Origin: Anopheles merus
Lineage: Eukaryota; Arthropoda; Insecta; Diptera; Culicidae
Assembly (NCBI RefSeq): GCF_017562075.2
Contig: NC_054083.1
Span: 45,687,269 to 45,751,268, forward strand
DNA length: 64,000 nucleotides
Direction: 5' to 3'
The position numbers and the translations under genes are program-made. The notes beneath the pieces were generated by a model. That model ran no database searches, was not told the DNA's origin, and saw only the letters and a list, made by a program, of their open reading frames with translations. This document shows positions 1-9,940 of this stretch, one piece after another. Each line of letters starts with the position of its first letter. Position 1 is the first letter of the stretch.

Positions 1-94
1 GCATACAAATCGCGCGAGAAACGGGGAGCATCGGAAAACCGCATTGCCGATAACGGGTCGGGCATCGGGTCGTCGTCGCTCGATTGCGCCTCCG
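1..94 (-). CDS. Partial internal coding exon, product unknown
   Basis: Read on the minus strand, a long T-rich tract (about 175 down to 110) leads to a CCGCAG acceptor, and the sequence then turns abruptly GC-rich and stays open to the window edge. The most natural frame begins EAQSSDDDPMPDPLSAM and continues with F, S, D and R residues, an acidic and proline-containing stretch typical of a disordered region. The exon runs out of the window, so its donor is not seen. All three minus frames are open and a plus frame is open to a stop at 181-183, so strand and frame are inferred from the acceptor and composition, not proven. The plus-strand alternative would be the C-terminal tail of a gene entering from the left. 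Family not recognised. Confidence 0.42.
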
Positions 95-258
95 CTGCGG
101 TGTACCCGATAAGCGCACAAATAAAAAGGAAATATATTTGGCAAAATAAAACAAAACAAAAAAAAAAGGAAATTCATAATTGATGAACGTGTTACCTTCA
201 AATGTGATTGAAACTATATTAAAATGCGCACTCTCTGGTAAGGTGTGAGATGAAAGAT

Positions 259-296
259 AGAGAGAGAAAGAGAGAGGGAGAGAGAGAGAGAGAGAA
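259..296. repeat. GA-rich simple repeat
   Basis: Imperfect (GA)n tract interrupted by AAAG and GGG. It lies just beyond the acceptor-like T/A-rich stretch next to the exon at the window edge. Confidence 0.9.
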
Positions 297-499
297 AATA
301 GAAAACGAACAAAAAAACGACAATACTTTATCAAAAAATGAAACAATTCAAATGAGAACCCAAAGCATAGACCAGGCTGTTTGCCCTTTCTCTCTTTGAC
401 CTCTGTACACTTTTGGGAAGAAATTAATTGAAGTGTCAAAGTGTTTGCCCTTCCATTTCGTTTGATGCTGACGCTCGAACCGAGTAGTTGTTTGCCGTA

Positions 500-501
<2 letters not shown>

Positions 502-584
<83 letters not shown>
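502..584. repeat. (GT)n microsatellite, about 83 bases
   Basis: Nearly pure GT dinucleotide array with a single TA interruption. It is followed about 95 bases later by a (CA)n array, so the two are inverted with respect to each other. Confidence 0.97.
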
Positions 585-587
<3 letters not shown>

Positions 588-676
588 TGTGTGTTGTGCT
601 TAACAGAAAAAAAGTAAAAAAATACTCCCGTTTGGTGTTACTCAGCTGAGATAAGTATTTTTTTTAACTTATATTG

Positions 677-678
<2 letters not shown>

Positions 679-726
<48 letters not shown>
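679..726. repeat. (CA)n microsatellite, about 48 bases
   Basis: Pure CA array. Its reverse complement matches the GT array at 502-584, so a transcript through both could fold into a long stem. Confidence 0.97.
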
Positions 727-728
<2 letters not shown>

Positions 729-2431
729 TTCCTTTCCTCCCCATTGCTAACGGGAGGAAGTCGTTCGTTGACTGAATATGATTTTTATTTATTTTAAAAT
801 CACTTCCCCCTCACGCTCACATCCGGCCCGACCGTCGACCGAGGCTTCCACTGTGAGTCCATTTTATGAGTGTTTAATAATGTGTATCCTGTTCCGGCAT
901 TTTCCCTGGCCCGTCCTCGCTCTGCTCGATACTGCTCCTGTTCCGTTCGGTTAGTATTTTATGCTCGTTAACGAGGGAACCAAACGTGTGGCTGTGTGTG
1001 CTTGGTTGAGTTGATGCCGAAAGTCATCAGCAGTTGTTCGGTGTGCAACGTGCACATCGACACAGGACACGGTCCCGGTGACTGCATCTGTGTGTTGCTC
1101 CCAACATATTTGTACCACATGCCTCTCCGCTGTGTTAAACCATTCTTTGAGTGAATGTTCATTTTTATGATGTAGCCTTCTTTTTTTCCTTTTTTTGAAG
1201 AAAACGCATCACTTTCCTGTCGAATTTTCCGTGCCATTTTACCGTGCCAGCTTTCGCTGTATCGCTTTCGCACACTTTGCAAGCGCTTTGGGGTGGTGTA
1301 ATTTGAATTGGAGAAGTAGCTTCGAAACTGCTTCAAAAGACGTGGTACATTGAACGTGTAGAGGGCAACAATATATTTGTGCTTATTGCGAGAGAATTTC
1401 CCCAACCTTTCCCCCGGCCCAGCGAAGTAATGGTCCGCCTCCGGGGGTTGGGAGATTCGTCCGCGCGCGCGCGCACGCTTCTGGCACTGGTTGTTTATTT
1501 CACATTATTTCTTCTGTACTTTCCGTTCCGCTCCAAAGGAAACGGTGCTCTGTGCAAGGCGTACCGACACATCACTTATTTATGTCTTATCGGCTCCTTA
1601 TCTTTTCCAGCCCTTCCGACTGTGCTGGCCCCGCTGGCCTGATTCTTACGCGTTTTATGTTTTACGATTGCACCCGGTCAATCGATTCTCGATTTGTGGC
1701 CGCATTTTCACGTTCTCGGCGTTCTGGACCGTGTTCGATTTTCGGGTGAAAATGGTTTGCCGCAGATTTTGAACAAAGTGGCTGTGTAGATAATCGCACA
1801 CACCGGGCACAGCAGAACTTGTTTGAAAATGTTTATTAGCCGAACATAGCTGTGCGATAGCAAATCAGCACAGTACGAGCAGCATGCTCGTGCGCTGGAA
1901 TATAACAAAATTGTGCTCGTTTGGCTGTGGAGTTAGGAGGAAAAAATAAAGGAATCATTTCTACAATCGAAACAGCAACAAAATAAAAAAACACACACAC
2001 ACAAAAACCAAAAGAAACTTTAAATTCATGCTGAAAATGTTGCCCACAAACCCCGACAAACGATGCAAACGTCCGGTTTTGCGATACCCACGGTTCACGG
2101 TAGGATGCCCCCGGGGCAGTAAAGTGACCAAACGCCAACGCCGATCCACCCGCTCCCGGACTGCTTTTATGCGAGCTTCATAAAGATGCCAATTCCGTCC
2201 CGTCATGGTAGATTCCGTGCAGGGGCAGTTGCATTTAAATATGACCACCCGGCGTTGGTCCGGATGCATTCCTTGCTTCAACCGGGGACCGGGTCGAGTC
2301 GGGCGTTGCAAGGGACGCATGAGCTATTTAAGAGACACACCATCACACTCGTCGCTGTGCATGTGTGTGGTGGAAAATGTTGGATTCCGTGCTGTATCTT
2401 TCCCTGTTCGTTCACCATTGTTTCCTTACAG
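727..2431. other. Non-coding stretch with no supported gene
   Basis: No convincing exon. A minus frame is open from about 1508 to 968 (roughly 180 codons) but lacks an ATG near its start, a family signature or splice signals, and a run of this size is expected about once by chance in this much sequence. The end of the stretch (2400-2431) is a good pyrimidine tract ending in CCTTACAG, taken as the acceptor of the next entry. Confidence 0.6.
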
Positions 2432-2535
2432 CAAATCCGCTCCGACCGACCGGGTGCGGGATAACGATCGATCGGGTTTGATAGTGGTGGAAAATGGGGT
2501 TTTCGCTTCTGCTGACCGGAGTTTCGCATGGCGGT
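2432..2535 (+). CDS. Candidate start-codon exon encoding a short hydrophobic N-terminus
   Basis: The segment is bounded by a strong acceptor (TTGTTTCCTTACAG ending at 2431) and overlapping donors, GTAAGT at 2536 and again at 2540. Inside, the ATG at 2494 sits in GGAAAATGG context, close to ideal for an insect start. It opens 14 codons reading MGFSLLLTGVSHGG up to the donor in phase 0; without splicing the frame ends two codons later. The short hydrophobic run looks like the start of a signal peptide. The part before the ATG would be 5' UTR. No downstream partner exon is proven; the exon at 42661 would be phase-compatible. It could also be a non-coding exon or a chance pairing of splice sites. 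Confidence 0.3.
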
Positions 2536-2910
2536 GTAAGTAAGTGGTGAAATTTACGATCGTCTGTACTGGCACGGTGTTGAGTGGTGGGTTTCTGATC
2601 ATCGATTAGCTTGCTGGTGGTTAAGGTTGGACGTTTGCTCGGGGCATCTGCGTTTCGGAGAGCAAATCCATTTCACACACCAAAGTGTGAAACGATTAGC
2701 GGAGAACGAGCGACGAGAGGATAGGTTTATTAGTTTATTACTTCAACTGTGCATGATTATCCATTAGTGGATTTTATTATGTGCTAAGCATTGTTCATTT
2801 AACGTTGCTGATCCTGGTTGAATTGGATTTAATTGTTGATGGAAAAGCTTTTCGATATTGTTGCTAAATTGACAAGCGCCGACCATATCCGGTATTCGAT
2901 AGTATTCTAT

Positions 2911-3502
2911 AGGGATCATCCATTAAATACGTAACAGTACAAAGAGGAGTAAGATATAATATGGCGTACCTGAGGAACATTTCTAATCTTATCTTACTTT
3001 GTACGATGTTGTGATGATTATTTCATTAAGACTTATTTTTATCGTTTGAATGTTTTGTATGACGGAATAATACTACAATAAAACTCACTTAAGACTGAAC
3101 GGGCCCATATACAGCTTCAGCCAAGACTTAATATGTGTTTTATAAGACCAGTTGATCTTGTTACATTTGCGTCAAATAACAAGTCTTAAATCGTGCTTCA
3201 AAATACATAGGCAGGTGGATTGAAGCCAGCCATCAGAACTTCAATTTAAGTTTTAACAGACAGTCTTATTCTTAATAACGCTTTAAAGATTTTATTATTA
3301 TAAAGACTGTTAGGCATCTTTAAAAGACATGTTTAAACTTCGTGGCCAAGTACACTCATAATAAAGCAGTTTTAAGCATTGCTTAAGTGTATATGGCATT
3401 GGGAATGTTTCTTGGGTAATGCAACAAGGATCTTATGCCAGCGTTATATTCTGATACAACATATTAATAACTCTTCCTTAACGTAACTTATGGATGGCCC
3501 CC
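2911..3502. mobile_element. MITE-like inverted-repeat element of mosquito type
   Basis: The left end (2912-2935) reads GGGATCATCCATTAAATACG and runs on into TAAC. The right end (3478-3502) is its approximate reverse complement, carrying CGTAACTTATGGATGGCCCC. The ends are thus imperfect terminal inverted repeats around about 590 bases of AT-rich DNA without an ORF, the form of a non-autonomous DNA transposon. Two further inverted pairs are nested inside: GTACAAAG at 2937-2944 with CTTTGTAC at 2997-3004, and CCCATATACA at 3104-3113 with TGTATATGG at 3388-3396. I could not fix a target-site duplication with certainty. The end motif resembles one I know from abundant mosquito MITEs; that family assignment is from memory. 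Confidence 0.6.
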
Positions 3503-4903
3503 AATTTAACCTTTTTAATTTACAAAAAGAGCTACAGAGCTACTACAAATAGATAGGAATTTGTGGATTCAATTTCAGTTCATGCATGCGGTGTTTTATT
3601 ATGCGGTGTAAACCATAAAGATAACGATCTAAAAATGATGATCAAATGAACAAACAAGTAAAAAGTTTTGCTATAAGCTATCTATTTGATCTTTCATCTT
3701 TTCATTACTGCTCGTTTTTTTAACTATTCATACACAGTTTTAGCTTATTTAATGTATGAAAAGCAATAAAAAATCAATGTCAATATCATTCATATCGTTC
3801 TCTTAACATTAAGCTCGTGTTCAACAACATGCCGCTCTTCCTGCCGAACGATAAAATCTCACAACGAAACAAAGTCTCCCTACTTGAACATTGCACAAAC
3901 ACACGCGTACCCTGGGAACTCGTTATCGATGCCGAGCAAATGATAAATGCAAAAGGAAATGCGAAACCCATTAACACATCTTTACACATCTCATTAATCA
4001 GATTTTCTTCGAGTCAGCCCCGCCGTGACATCCTGCGCCGTAAATATGGTCTGGCATTACATTTCGAAATGGGGCTTTTGCAAAATTCTCGTTTCATGTG
4101 ACATTTAAACATGCACCCTTGCCCTCTCTCGGCACCCATACGCACCCTTCGAATACTGCTGCCACCATTTCTGCCGAGTAAAAAAAAGAGGCACACATCG
4201 GAGTAGATGTACTTTCTCGCCACAAAACCCTCAACATTCTCGCCGGAATTACTAGCTCCGTGGTTGGTGGTGTTGTTGTTCGGCAAGGGAGGGCGTAAAG
4301 GGGATCTTGGGCAACGGGGGTGCGCCCGGCAAAAGCTCGTTAAAGTTGGTGGTCGGGATGTTTTATCTGCCCAGAAACATATGCTTGGGTTGTTGGATGT
4401 GTGTGAGACTTGTTTCTTTTTTTTTCCTCTGTCGGTCCGCTGAGTTTTAGTTGGCGTTGGTGAGCTATTTTATTTATTGCGAGAATGTGGTGCTGCTGGT
4501 TTAGCGATCGTGGGTGTTGAAAGTGGCGCAGGGCAATCCGGAAGAGCACTGAATGAAGTTATTAGTGCAGTTAGTTGTTAGCGAAGCGTAATTCACTCGC
4601 TAGTAAGCGTTAAAATGTGGTGAAAAATGGGAAGAGTGATGGGTCACCAAATAAAGACGAACGGAAAAGCATTGTACGATATGCATTTGGTGTCGGTTTC
4701 GAACCGAAAAACACCACTACTTACTGTGAATTCTATTTTTACCCTAATTTACATCACATTTTTCATTCACACGGATTAAAAGCACCTTCACATTTGGTAA
4801 AACGTGTCGCTTTTTGATTAAAACGGACATTTTAAATTAATAACGTTCGCTCTTTATCGCCCAGACGCTTAGACACTCCTTTCCTTGCACTAAGAAGTGG
4901 ATA
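3503..4903. other. Non-coding stretch
   Basis: AT-rich at first, mixed later. Short frames on both strands overlap each other without splice or family evidence. Nothing else is supported. Confidence 0.6.
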
Positions 4904-5098
4904 ATGTCTAGCTATTCGTTTGCCACCCAAGACAAGCCATATACGTCCAAACCTTGGGTGAATGTTCACCCCAAAGTGTATGAACGTGCCCACGATTTGG
5001 TAGGGCGAAGCAGCGTGGGAAGATTCCTTGTCGCCTTGGGCAATGTATTATCATCAATGGCGGCTTTTGTTGGTGGAGCACTTGAATCGCTCACTTAA
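4904..5098 (+). CDS. Small hypothetical protein, 64 residues
   Basis: An intact ATG-to-TAA frame with A at -3 of the start. The protein starts MSSYSFATQDKPYTSKPW, has a charged middle (KVYERAHDL, residues about 26-34), and ends in a helix-prone, small-residue segment (about 38-62: GRFLVALGNVLSSMAAFVGG) that could be an amphipathic or weak membrane helix. Composition is balanced and free of simple repeats, unlike most other frames in this window. I do not recognise a family. An AATAAA lies far downstream (near 5613). It could be a genuine single-exon small gene, one exon of a larger gene, or a chance frame; its length alone is not significant. Confidence 0.4.
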   Translation: MSSYSFATQDKPYTSKPWVNVHPKVYERAHDLVGRSSVGRFLVALGNVLSSMAAFVGGALESLT

Positions 5099-8000
5099 AT
5101 GCGCCGCACCATTCTCACCGTTTGGCTTGTGCAATTACTTTTGCCTGCCGGAAACTGTGCTACTGTCAGGGTAGTGTTGTTATAATTTTGCTGTTTTGCT
5201 CTAAAACATTATGGTACTTTAACGTTATTCTTATCTGAAAAGAAGTTGGTTCGTTGTAAGTATTCAGCTTGGGTTGGAAAATTGTCCAAAGCTACAGCCA
5301 AAAACGAATGGTTTGAGGTACAAATCTACAGAATGTTCCTCAAAGCGAGGCTCTCCTGTACGCTCATAACGTGCGTGCTTCAGCTTCAGCTAAGCTTTAT
5401 CGTTTCTTTGCTTTGCTTTTATCCCTTCCAGCGCAATGAAATCCTTCTCAGCGCTCCTCCCGTGTCATTTTCCTTCCCCATGGTTCCCTTGAAAAGTGCT
5501 CTCACACATGTACACACACACACGTATTATTCTTTGGCGCAGTAATTTCCCATTTTTCTTGGTTCGCCATCCTTGCTAATAATTCATGACAGTTGAAACA
5601 AAGCGGAAGATAAATAAAATTATGACACTTCTGCAAACAAAACCGTCCATTTTGTTTTATCCTCGTTGTTTCTTTTTTCTACTTTCTGGCTATCGTGCTG
5701 TTTGTTTCGGGATGAGCAGCAAGATGCTGGGACGGATTGCTGCCCGTGGGTCTTGGCATGTGTGTAAATGCAAACCCCCCCCTTCCCCTCGACCTTCCTC
5801 CCCGCTCATGAAAGGGATACTTACACACACACACGCACACGTTTATGTTTAGGACATACTAACACAAATGTGCAGACAATTGAGGTGATGCATTTGTGGA
5901 ACGCAAGGACAAGCGAGCGGTGGCATTAAAAGGGAGCCGAGACGCCGTTTGCTTGCCCTCCGTTTCCGACCCTTTTTGTAATGGCGTGACTTCTCTTTTA
6001 TTGGTAATGATTCTCGCAAAGGAGCTCTTTATTTACTCCCTCTTCCCACGGCGCCCGGCGCGTAATCCATTCCGTTGCGACGACCCGTTGTGTGTCGCGC
6101 GTTGATGGTATCCCTTTTCGCGCGAAACTCGTCACGACCTCGAGCCTTTGCTGTGTGTGTGCGTGTGGATGAATGGGAAAGCATATCCTGCGAGCATACA
6201 CGCACTCACACAAATACATAAGCTCGCGCTTGGCAAACATTAGTTGAACATTTGTTTTGAAAAGTTATGACTTTACCGTGTGAACATGTGCAAGGGATGT
6301 GGAATGTGAAATTTCAGCCTTTAGGTTTGCGTCGCGCTTCAGCTGTGACCGAGGATCTTGCGAGCGAGTGCGTTTCCGTATGTGTGTGTGTGTGTGTGTG
6401 TGTGTTTATACATGCCTTCGGGTGTATTTCCCTAACTTGAGACTGATAAGATCAGTTACGGGATACTTCACGTGCAGCACATGCAGCACACACAAAAGTC
6501 TGTTCAAAGCGGAGACAGGAACGCGAAAACTCTTCGGTTGGAGGAGTATTAAGACTTGCCAGGCAATGTTCATGTGGCACAGGAAGCTATTACAGAAATG
6601 TAGGTCAATGAATCGCATTTGGATAAAGCTATAATGAAGAAAACATGAACGGATATGTAAGTTCTTATAAAAAAGAAACGCATAACAGATGTTTCCGCCT
6701 AAATGTAGGCAAAATAGGCGCCTAAATGTATGTGCTGTAAACCCCACTTTTAAACTGCAAATGATTCCTGTGTTCGTTTCCTAAGCCAATCTACACCCGA
6801 ATCAGTAAATTTAGTCTGCAATACCATTAAAATCTTTGGCAAATCTATCACCAGTCTGAAACAGTGACTCACCTACCGGGGCCTTTGTGCACGAAAGGAG
6901 CGGCACCAGTACCTGACAAGAATTCGAGCCTACCAGACGGAGCCTACCGCTGCGGCAGGCAGGCAGGCAGGAGTGAACGAGTAGAAGAAATTGTTGACAG
7001 CTGCAAATAAACTTTTTGACATATTTTAAAGTCGGTAAGGTTCGCTTTCCGCGCCACGGTCCAGCAGCACACGGCAGGCACGACTTCCCCCGGTGCTCGA
7101 TACAACGCAGAAGGGGGCCAATGCCGGGGCCCAGTGCATAGGAACAGGAAGTACGACTCCTTTCCTTTTTTTTATGACAACAACGAGAGCGGTAGTGAAC
7201 CATGTTTGGGGAATTGTTTTTCACCTCTTTCATCAGACGGCTGTGGGAGTGAAGGTTGAAAAATGGCACCCGGGCTGTTTGTGGGGTGTGTGTATATCGA
7301 CTGCTTCTAGCAAGCAAGAGCGAAAGGGTGGTGGGTTCCTCCATGTTTGAGGATGTTTGATTTGATGTTGTTGAGTGGCTACCGGTTGGGGAGGATATAG
7401 GGGAGACTCGTGTGTACGTGAGTCGCGAAACGAGCGTCATTTTGATAAGGTTGTTCCTTTATGGTGAGGGCTGTCTAGGGTCTGTTTGTTGGGTTGATTT
7501 TTGGAACCGTCCTCCCTTTGCGTCTGGCGAGCGAGACACACGGTACGGCAGCAACAAGAACAAAAAACAAACCGTGTCATTTGCTATGCAAAGCACCCAA
7601 ATTGTGTGCCCCCCCCCCCCCTTCCATTCTCCATTTGCCAGCAGAAGCACTGAAATGTGCACGCTCACTATGTAAAACCTCGTCCTCGGCTGGGTTGATG
7701 TTGCAAGAAGCAGAGTGCATTGGTGACAGTTGTTTATCGACATTTCGATGCATTGCCCCGCCAGTTTGGTGCAGCGAATCGAGTTGCAACAGCAGCAGCA
7801 GGAAAGAACTTTCGACATTCTTATCCGACGCGGTGGTGCAGTCGTCGCCACCCGTCCACCTATAAGCTAGGCCTTTGGGGCGGCGGTGGAGACGGGTCCG
7901 TCTTCAGCTGACGAGTGTACGAGCTCGGCATTTTGGGTGGTAAGGTTTGGGTCTACCGCGGTGGACAGTTGTGAGCGCTCTCTTGCTCTCCCCTGGCAAG

Positions 8001-9002
8001 ATTTGTACACCGAAACGTGCTTCATCGACGAATCGATGAAACGGGACAGTAGACCTGCGCATAACCGACCCGCTGGCATTTTCGTGGCAAGGCTCCACGG
8101 TTCGGCTCAACCGTTTTCCCGAACGGATGCCGTGTGTCCGTTGAAGTGATGGTGTTAGTAATGGTCACACAGACATACACACACACACACTCACAGACGT
8201 AAAACACTGCCGTACAGATCCTGGGAGCCGAAGTTTGACAGTTCGCACGGGGCACGTTTATGGGGTGGATCCCGCCAGGGGGCGAGCAAGAGCTTTCGGG
8301 GGCAGGTTATAGGTGCAGCAGTATCACTTTACCTCGTGCACTCTGTCAAAGCTCAATCGGTGCTGGGTGCCATGCGCGGGTGGTGTCCCACTGGTGCTAT
8401 CCTTGTTGCGCTACCGGCGCCACGGCGCCCGACAGCGTACGATGTCTGCCAGCCAGCCCGGCACGAAGGCTACGCACGAAGGCTATGCAGCAGTGTCCAT
8501 CATCCTCGCAAGGCATGGGGGAGACAATCTCGTTGGTACTTGCTGCTGCCTCTTCTTTCCTGGGGTTTGTTTGGGGGATGCGCGGCTCTTCGTTGGGTTG
8601 GGTGTCGTGATTTCGCGCCGCGCCGAAACACGAACGTCTCACTCGGGAGCGGGCGTTGAACGTTGAAAAACGAATCGTTCCCGAAAGGATTCCCCCCCGC
8701 CCGTGACAAGCCATTCGTGTTGTGATTGCGGGTGTGTGGGGAAGCGGTCCTCTGCCTCACCGTCACACCGCTCACCATTTCATTGATCTCTCCAGCGTCG
8801 GGAATCGTGATGCAGACAGGCGAACGACGGGTGTGTGTATGCATAGTTCGGGTGTGAAGACTCGGTCCCCAACGACACGAGCAGGAAGCAGGGAAGAGGA
8901 AGAGAGAGAGAGTGAGGGAGTGGTTAGCGGACGAGGTGAAGGATACGCTGGAGCTACCGAGCGCCAAGAGGAGCCTTCGAAGACGAGCACCAGGATATGC
9001 AG
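5099..9002. other. Non-coding stretch, becoming GC-rich after about 6.8 kb
   Basis: Contains a (GT)n array at about 6380-6405, a GGCA tetranucleotide run near 6953-6969, a run of 13 C at 7609-7621 and short CA arrays near 5820 and 8175. Open frames are numerous after 6.8 kb on both strands because GC-rich DNA has few stops; none shows splice, family or start-context support. A minus-strand GTAG followed by GTGAGT near 6848-6856 is a possible donor, but its pyrimidine tract is poor. Confidence 0.6.
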
Positions 9003-9037
9003 TTCAGTTCAACGCCAGCCGTCTATCGCGTAGGTTG
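9003..9037 (+). promoter_or_regulatory. Core promoter candidate: initiator plus DPE-like motif
   Basis: TCAGTT at 9004-9009 matches the arthropod initiator TCA+1GTY with A+1 at 9006. Counting from that A, bases +28 to +32 (9033-9037) read GGTTG, a match to the DPE consensus RGWYV at the required spacing. There is no TATA box upstream, as usual for DPE promoters. The first ATG downstream, at 9199, is in near-perfect context. DPE is degenerate, so the pair could arise by chance at roughly the one per cent level per kilobase searched. Confidence 0.4.
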
Positions 9038-9198
9038 GGGCCTCTCTCTTGCATCGAGGCTTTGCTCAAAACCTCTGCCGACCCCGAACGGCGCACCGTA
9101 CGTGTGGGCCCAAAACCGCGTACTTCTGCTCGTTCCATTACAGTGCCTCAGGGGCGCAGTCCTCAGGCGAATCTATTGCAGGAGCAGCGAAATAAAAA

Positions 9199-9453
9199 AT
9201 GGGACCTTGTCGCTCAGCAGCTGTCGGAGAGGCGGCCCAAGAAGTGATGGCGCTGGAAGTACGATCAACATCTTCACCCAAAAGACCCACGCACCGAACG
9301 ATTGGGCGTGCAGTGCAGTGCAAAGTCAGTCGGCGAATTATGCGAAACAATCCCGTGCCCCTTGTACCGAACCCCCGTGGTGCCCTTTGTGTTGAAGTGT
9401 GTGCCGTTCCCAATGTTCCCCCTGCTTGCTCGCGTGAAGTGTTCAAATAGGAT
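9199..9453 (+). CDS. Small ORF of 83 codons, first ATG after the predicted start of transcription
   Basis: The ATG at 9199 lies in AAAAAATGGGA, an ideal insect context, and I find no earlier ATG between the predicted transcription start at 9006 and this one. The product starts MGPCRSAAVGEAAQEVMALE, continues basic (RSTSSPKRPTHRTIGRAV, about 22-39), and ends proline- and cysteine-containing (CAVPNVPPACSREVFK) before TAG. No domain, signal peptide or membrane segment is evident and I do not recognise it. It could be a small protein gene, an upstream ORF regulating a protein encoded beyond the long intron, or a chance frame in GC-rich DNA. Other frames are open nearby, which lowers confidence. 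Confidence 0.38.
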
Positions 9454-9818
9454 TAAGTTATTCTTGCAGTAGTACAGGAAAGGAATGCTCCACCAGACAC
9501 CCAAGCCAGTGATGAGTGAAATTGGACTTAATCGATCTTGTCGGAAGCTCTCGGTTAAAGTGTGTGCGTCAGTGTGTGCGTGCTACGTTCCGGTCTTTAC
9601 CAGCCAAGCGCTAAAGAGCTTTAGGGGCTGCTTAACGTCACTCGCGGGAGGTTTCTTGTTGCTTGAATGTTTGCGCAAAAAATTACTCACCTCCATAAAC
9701 TCTTCGGCGTGCGTCAAGCGACCGGTGAGCGCTGTGATTTTTGGAAATTCGTGCGTAGCAGTTGACCGATGTTTGTGAGCCGCCGACTGTGTTTACCACC
9801 CATTCGGACCCAGGCCCA

Positions 9819-9914
9819 ATGGAGGGCCAGGAAAGCAGCCGTCAGCCGACAGAAGCAGACGGTGGCAAGGCAATTCCGCTGGGCCCCGTGTGCACAGAGG
9901 AACGGACGGTGTGA
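9819..9914 (+). CDS. Upstream-ORF candidate, 31 codons
   Basis: Reads MEGQESSRQPTEADGGKAIP and then LGPVCTEERTV before a TGA at 9912. It is polar and natural in composition with no simple repeat. The start context is weak (C at -3, G at +4). After the TGA the frame stays open for eight more codons to the donor after 9940. It may be an upstream ORF in a leader exon, or the N-terminal coding part of the main protein with a readthrough stop. No family recognised. Confidence 0.25.
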   Translation: MEGQESSRQPTEADGGKAIPLGPVCTEERTV

Positions 9915-9940
9915 TTTATTCGCTTCGTTTACGATACAAG

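Larger units (their letters stand above)
9006..9940 (+). other. Candidate first exon of a long-intron gene, ending at a strong donor
   Basis: GC-rich segment starting at the predicted initiator and ending with ACAAG followed by GTAAGATAAG at 9941, a strong 5' splice site. It carries two natural-looking short frames (9199-9450 and 9819-9914). A third frame, with an ATG at 9769, is open through the donor but is unusually rich in R, Q and C. The downstream recursive splice sites at 30036 and 61077 lie on the same strand, which supports this as the donor exon of a very long first intron. If so, most of it would be 5' leader with upstream ORFs. Confidence 0.35.

Noticed and set aside
968..1508. 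Minus frame of about 180 codons
   Set aside because: About one such run is expected by chance in this much sequence; no ATG near the start, no acceptor and no domain.
6811..7440. 209-codon minus frame
   Set aside because: GC-rich region with several open frames at once; composition patchy and no recognisable motif.
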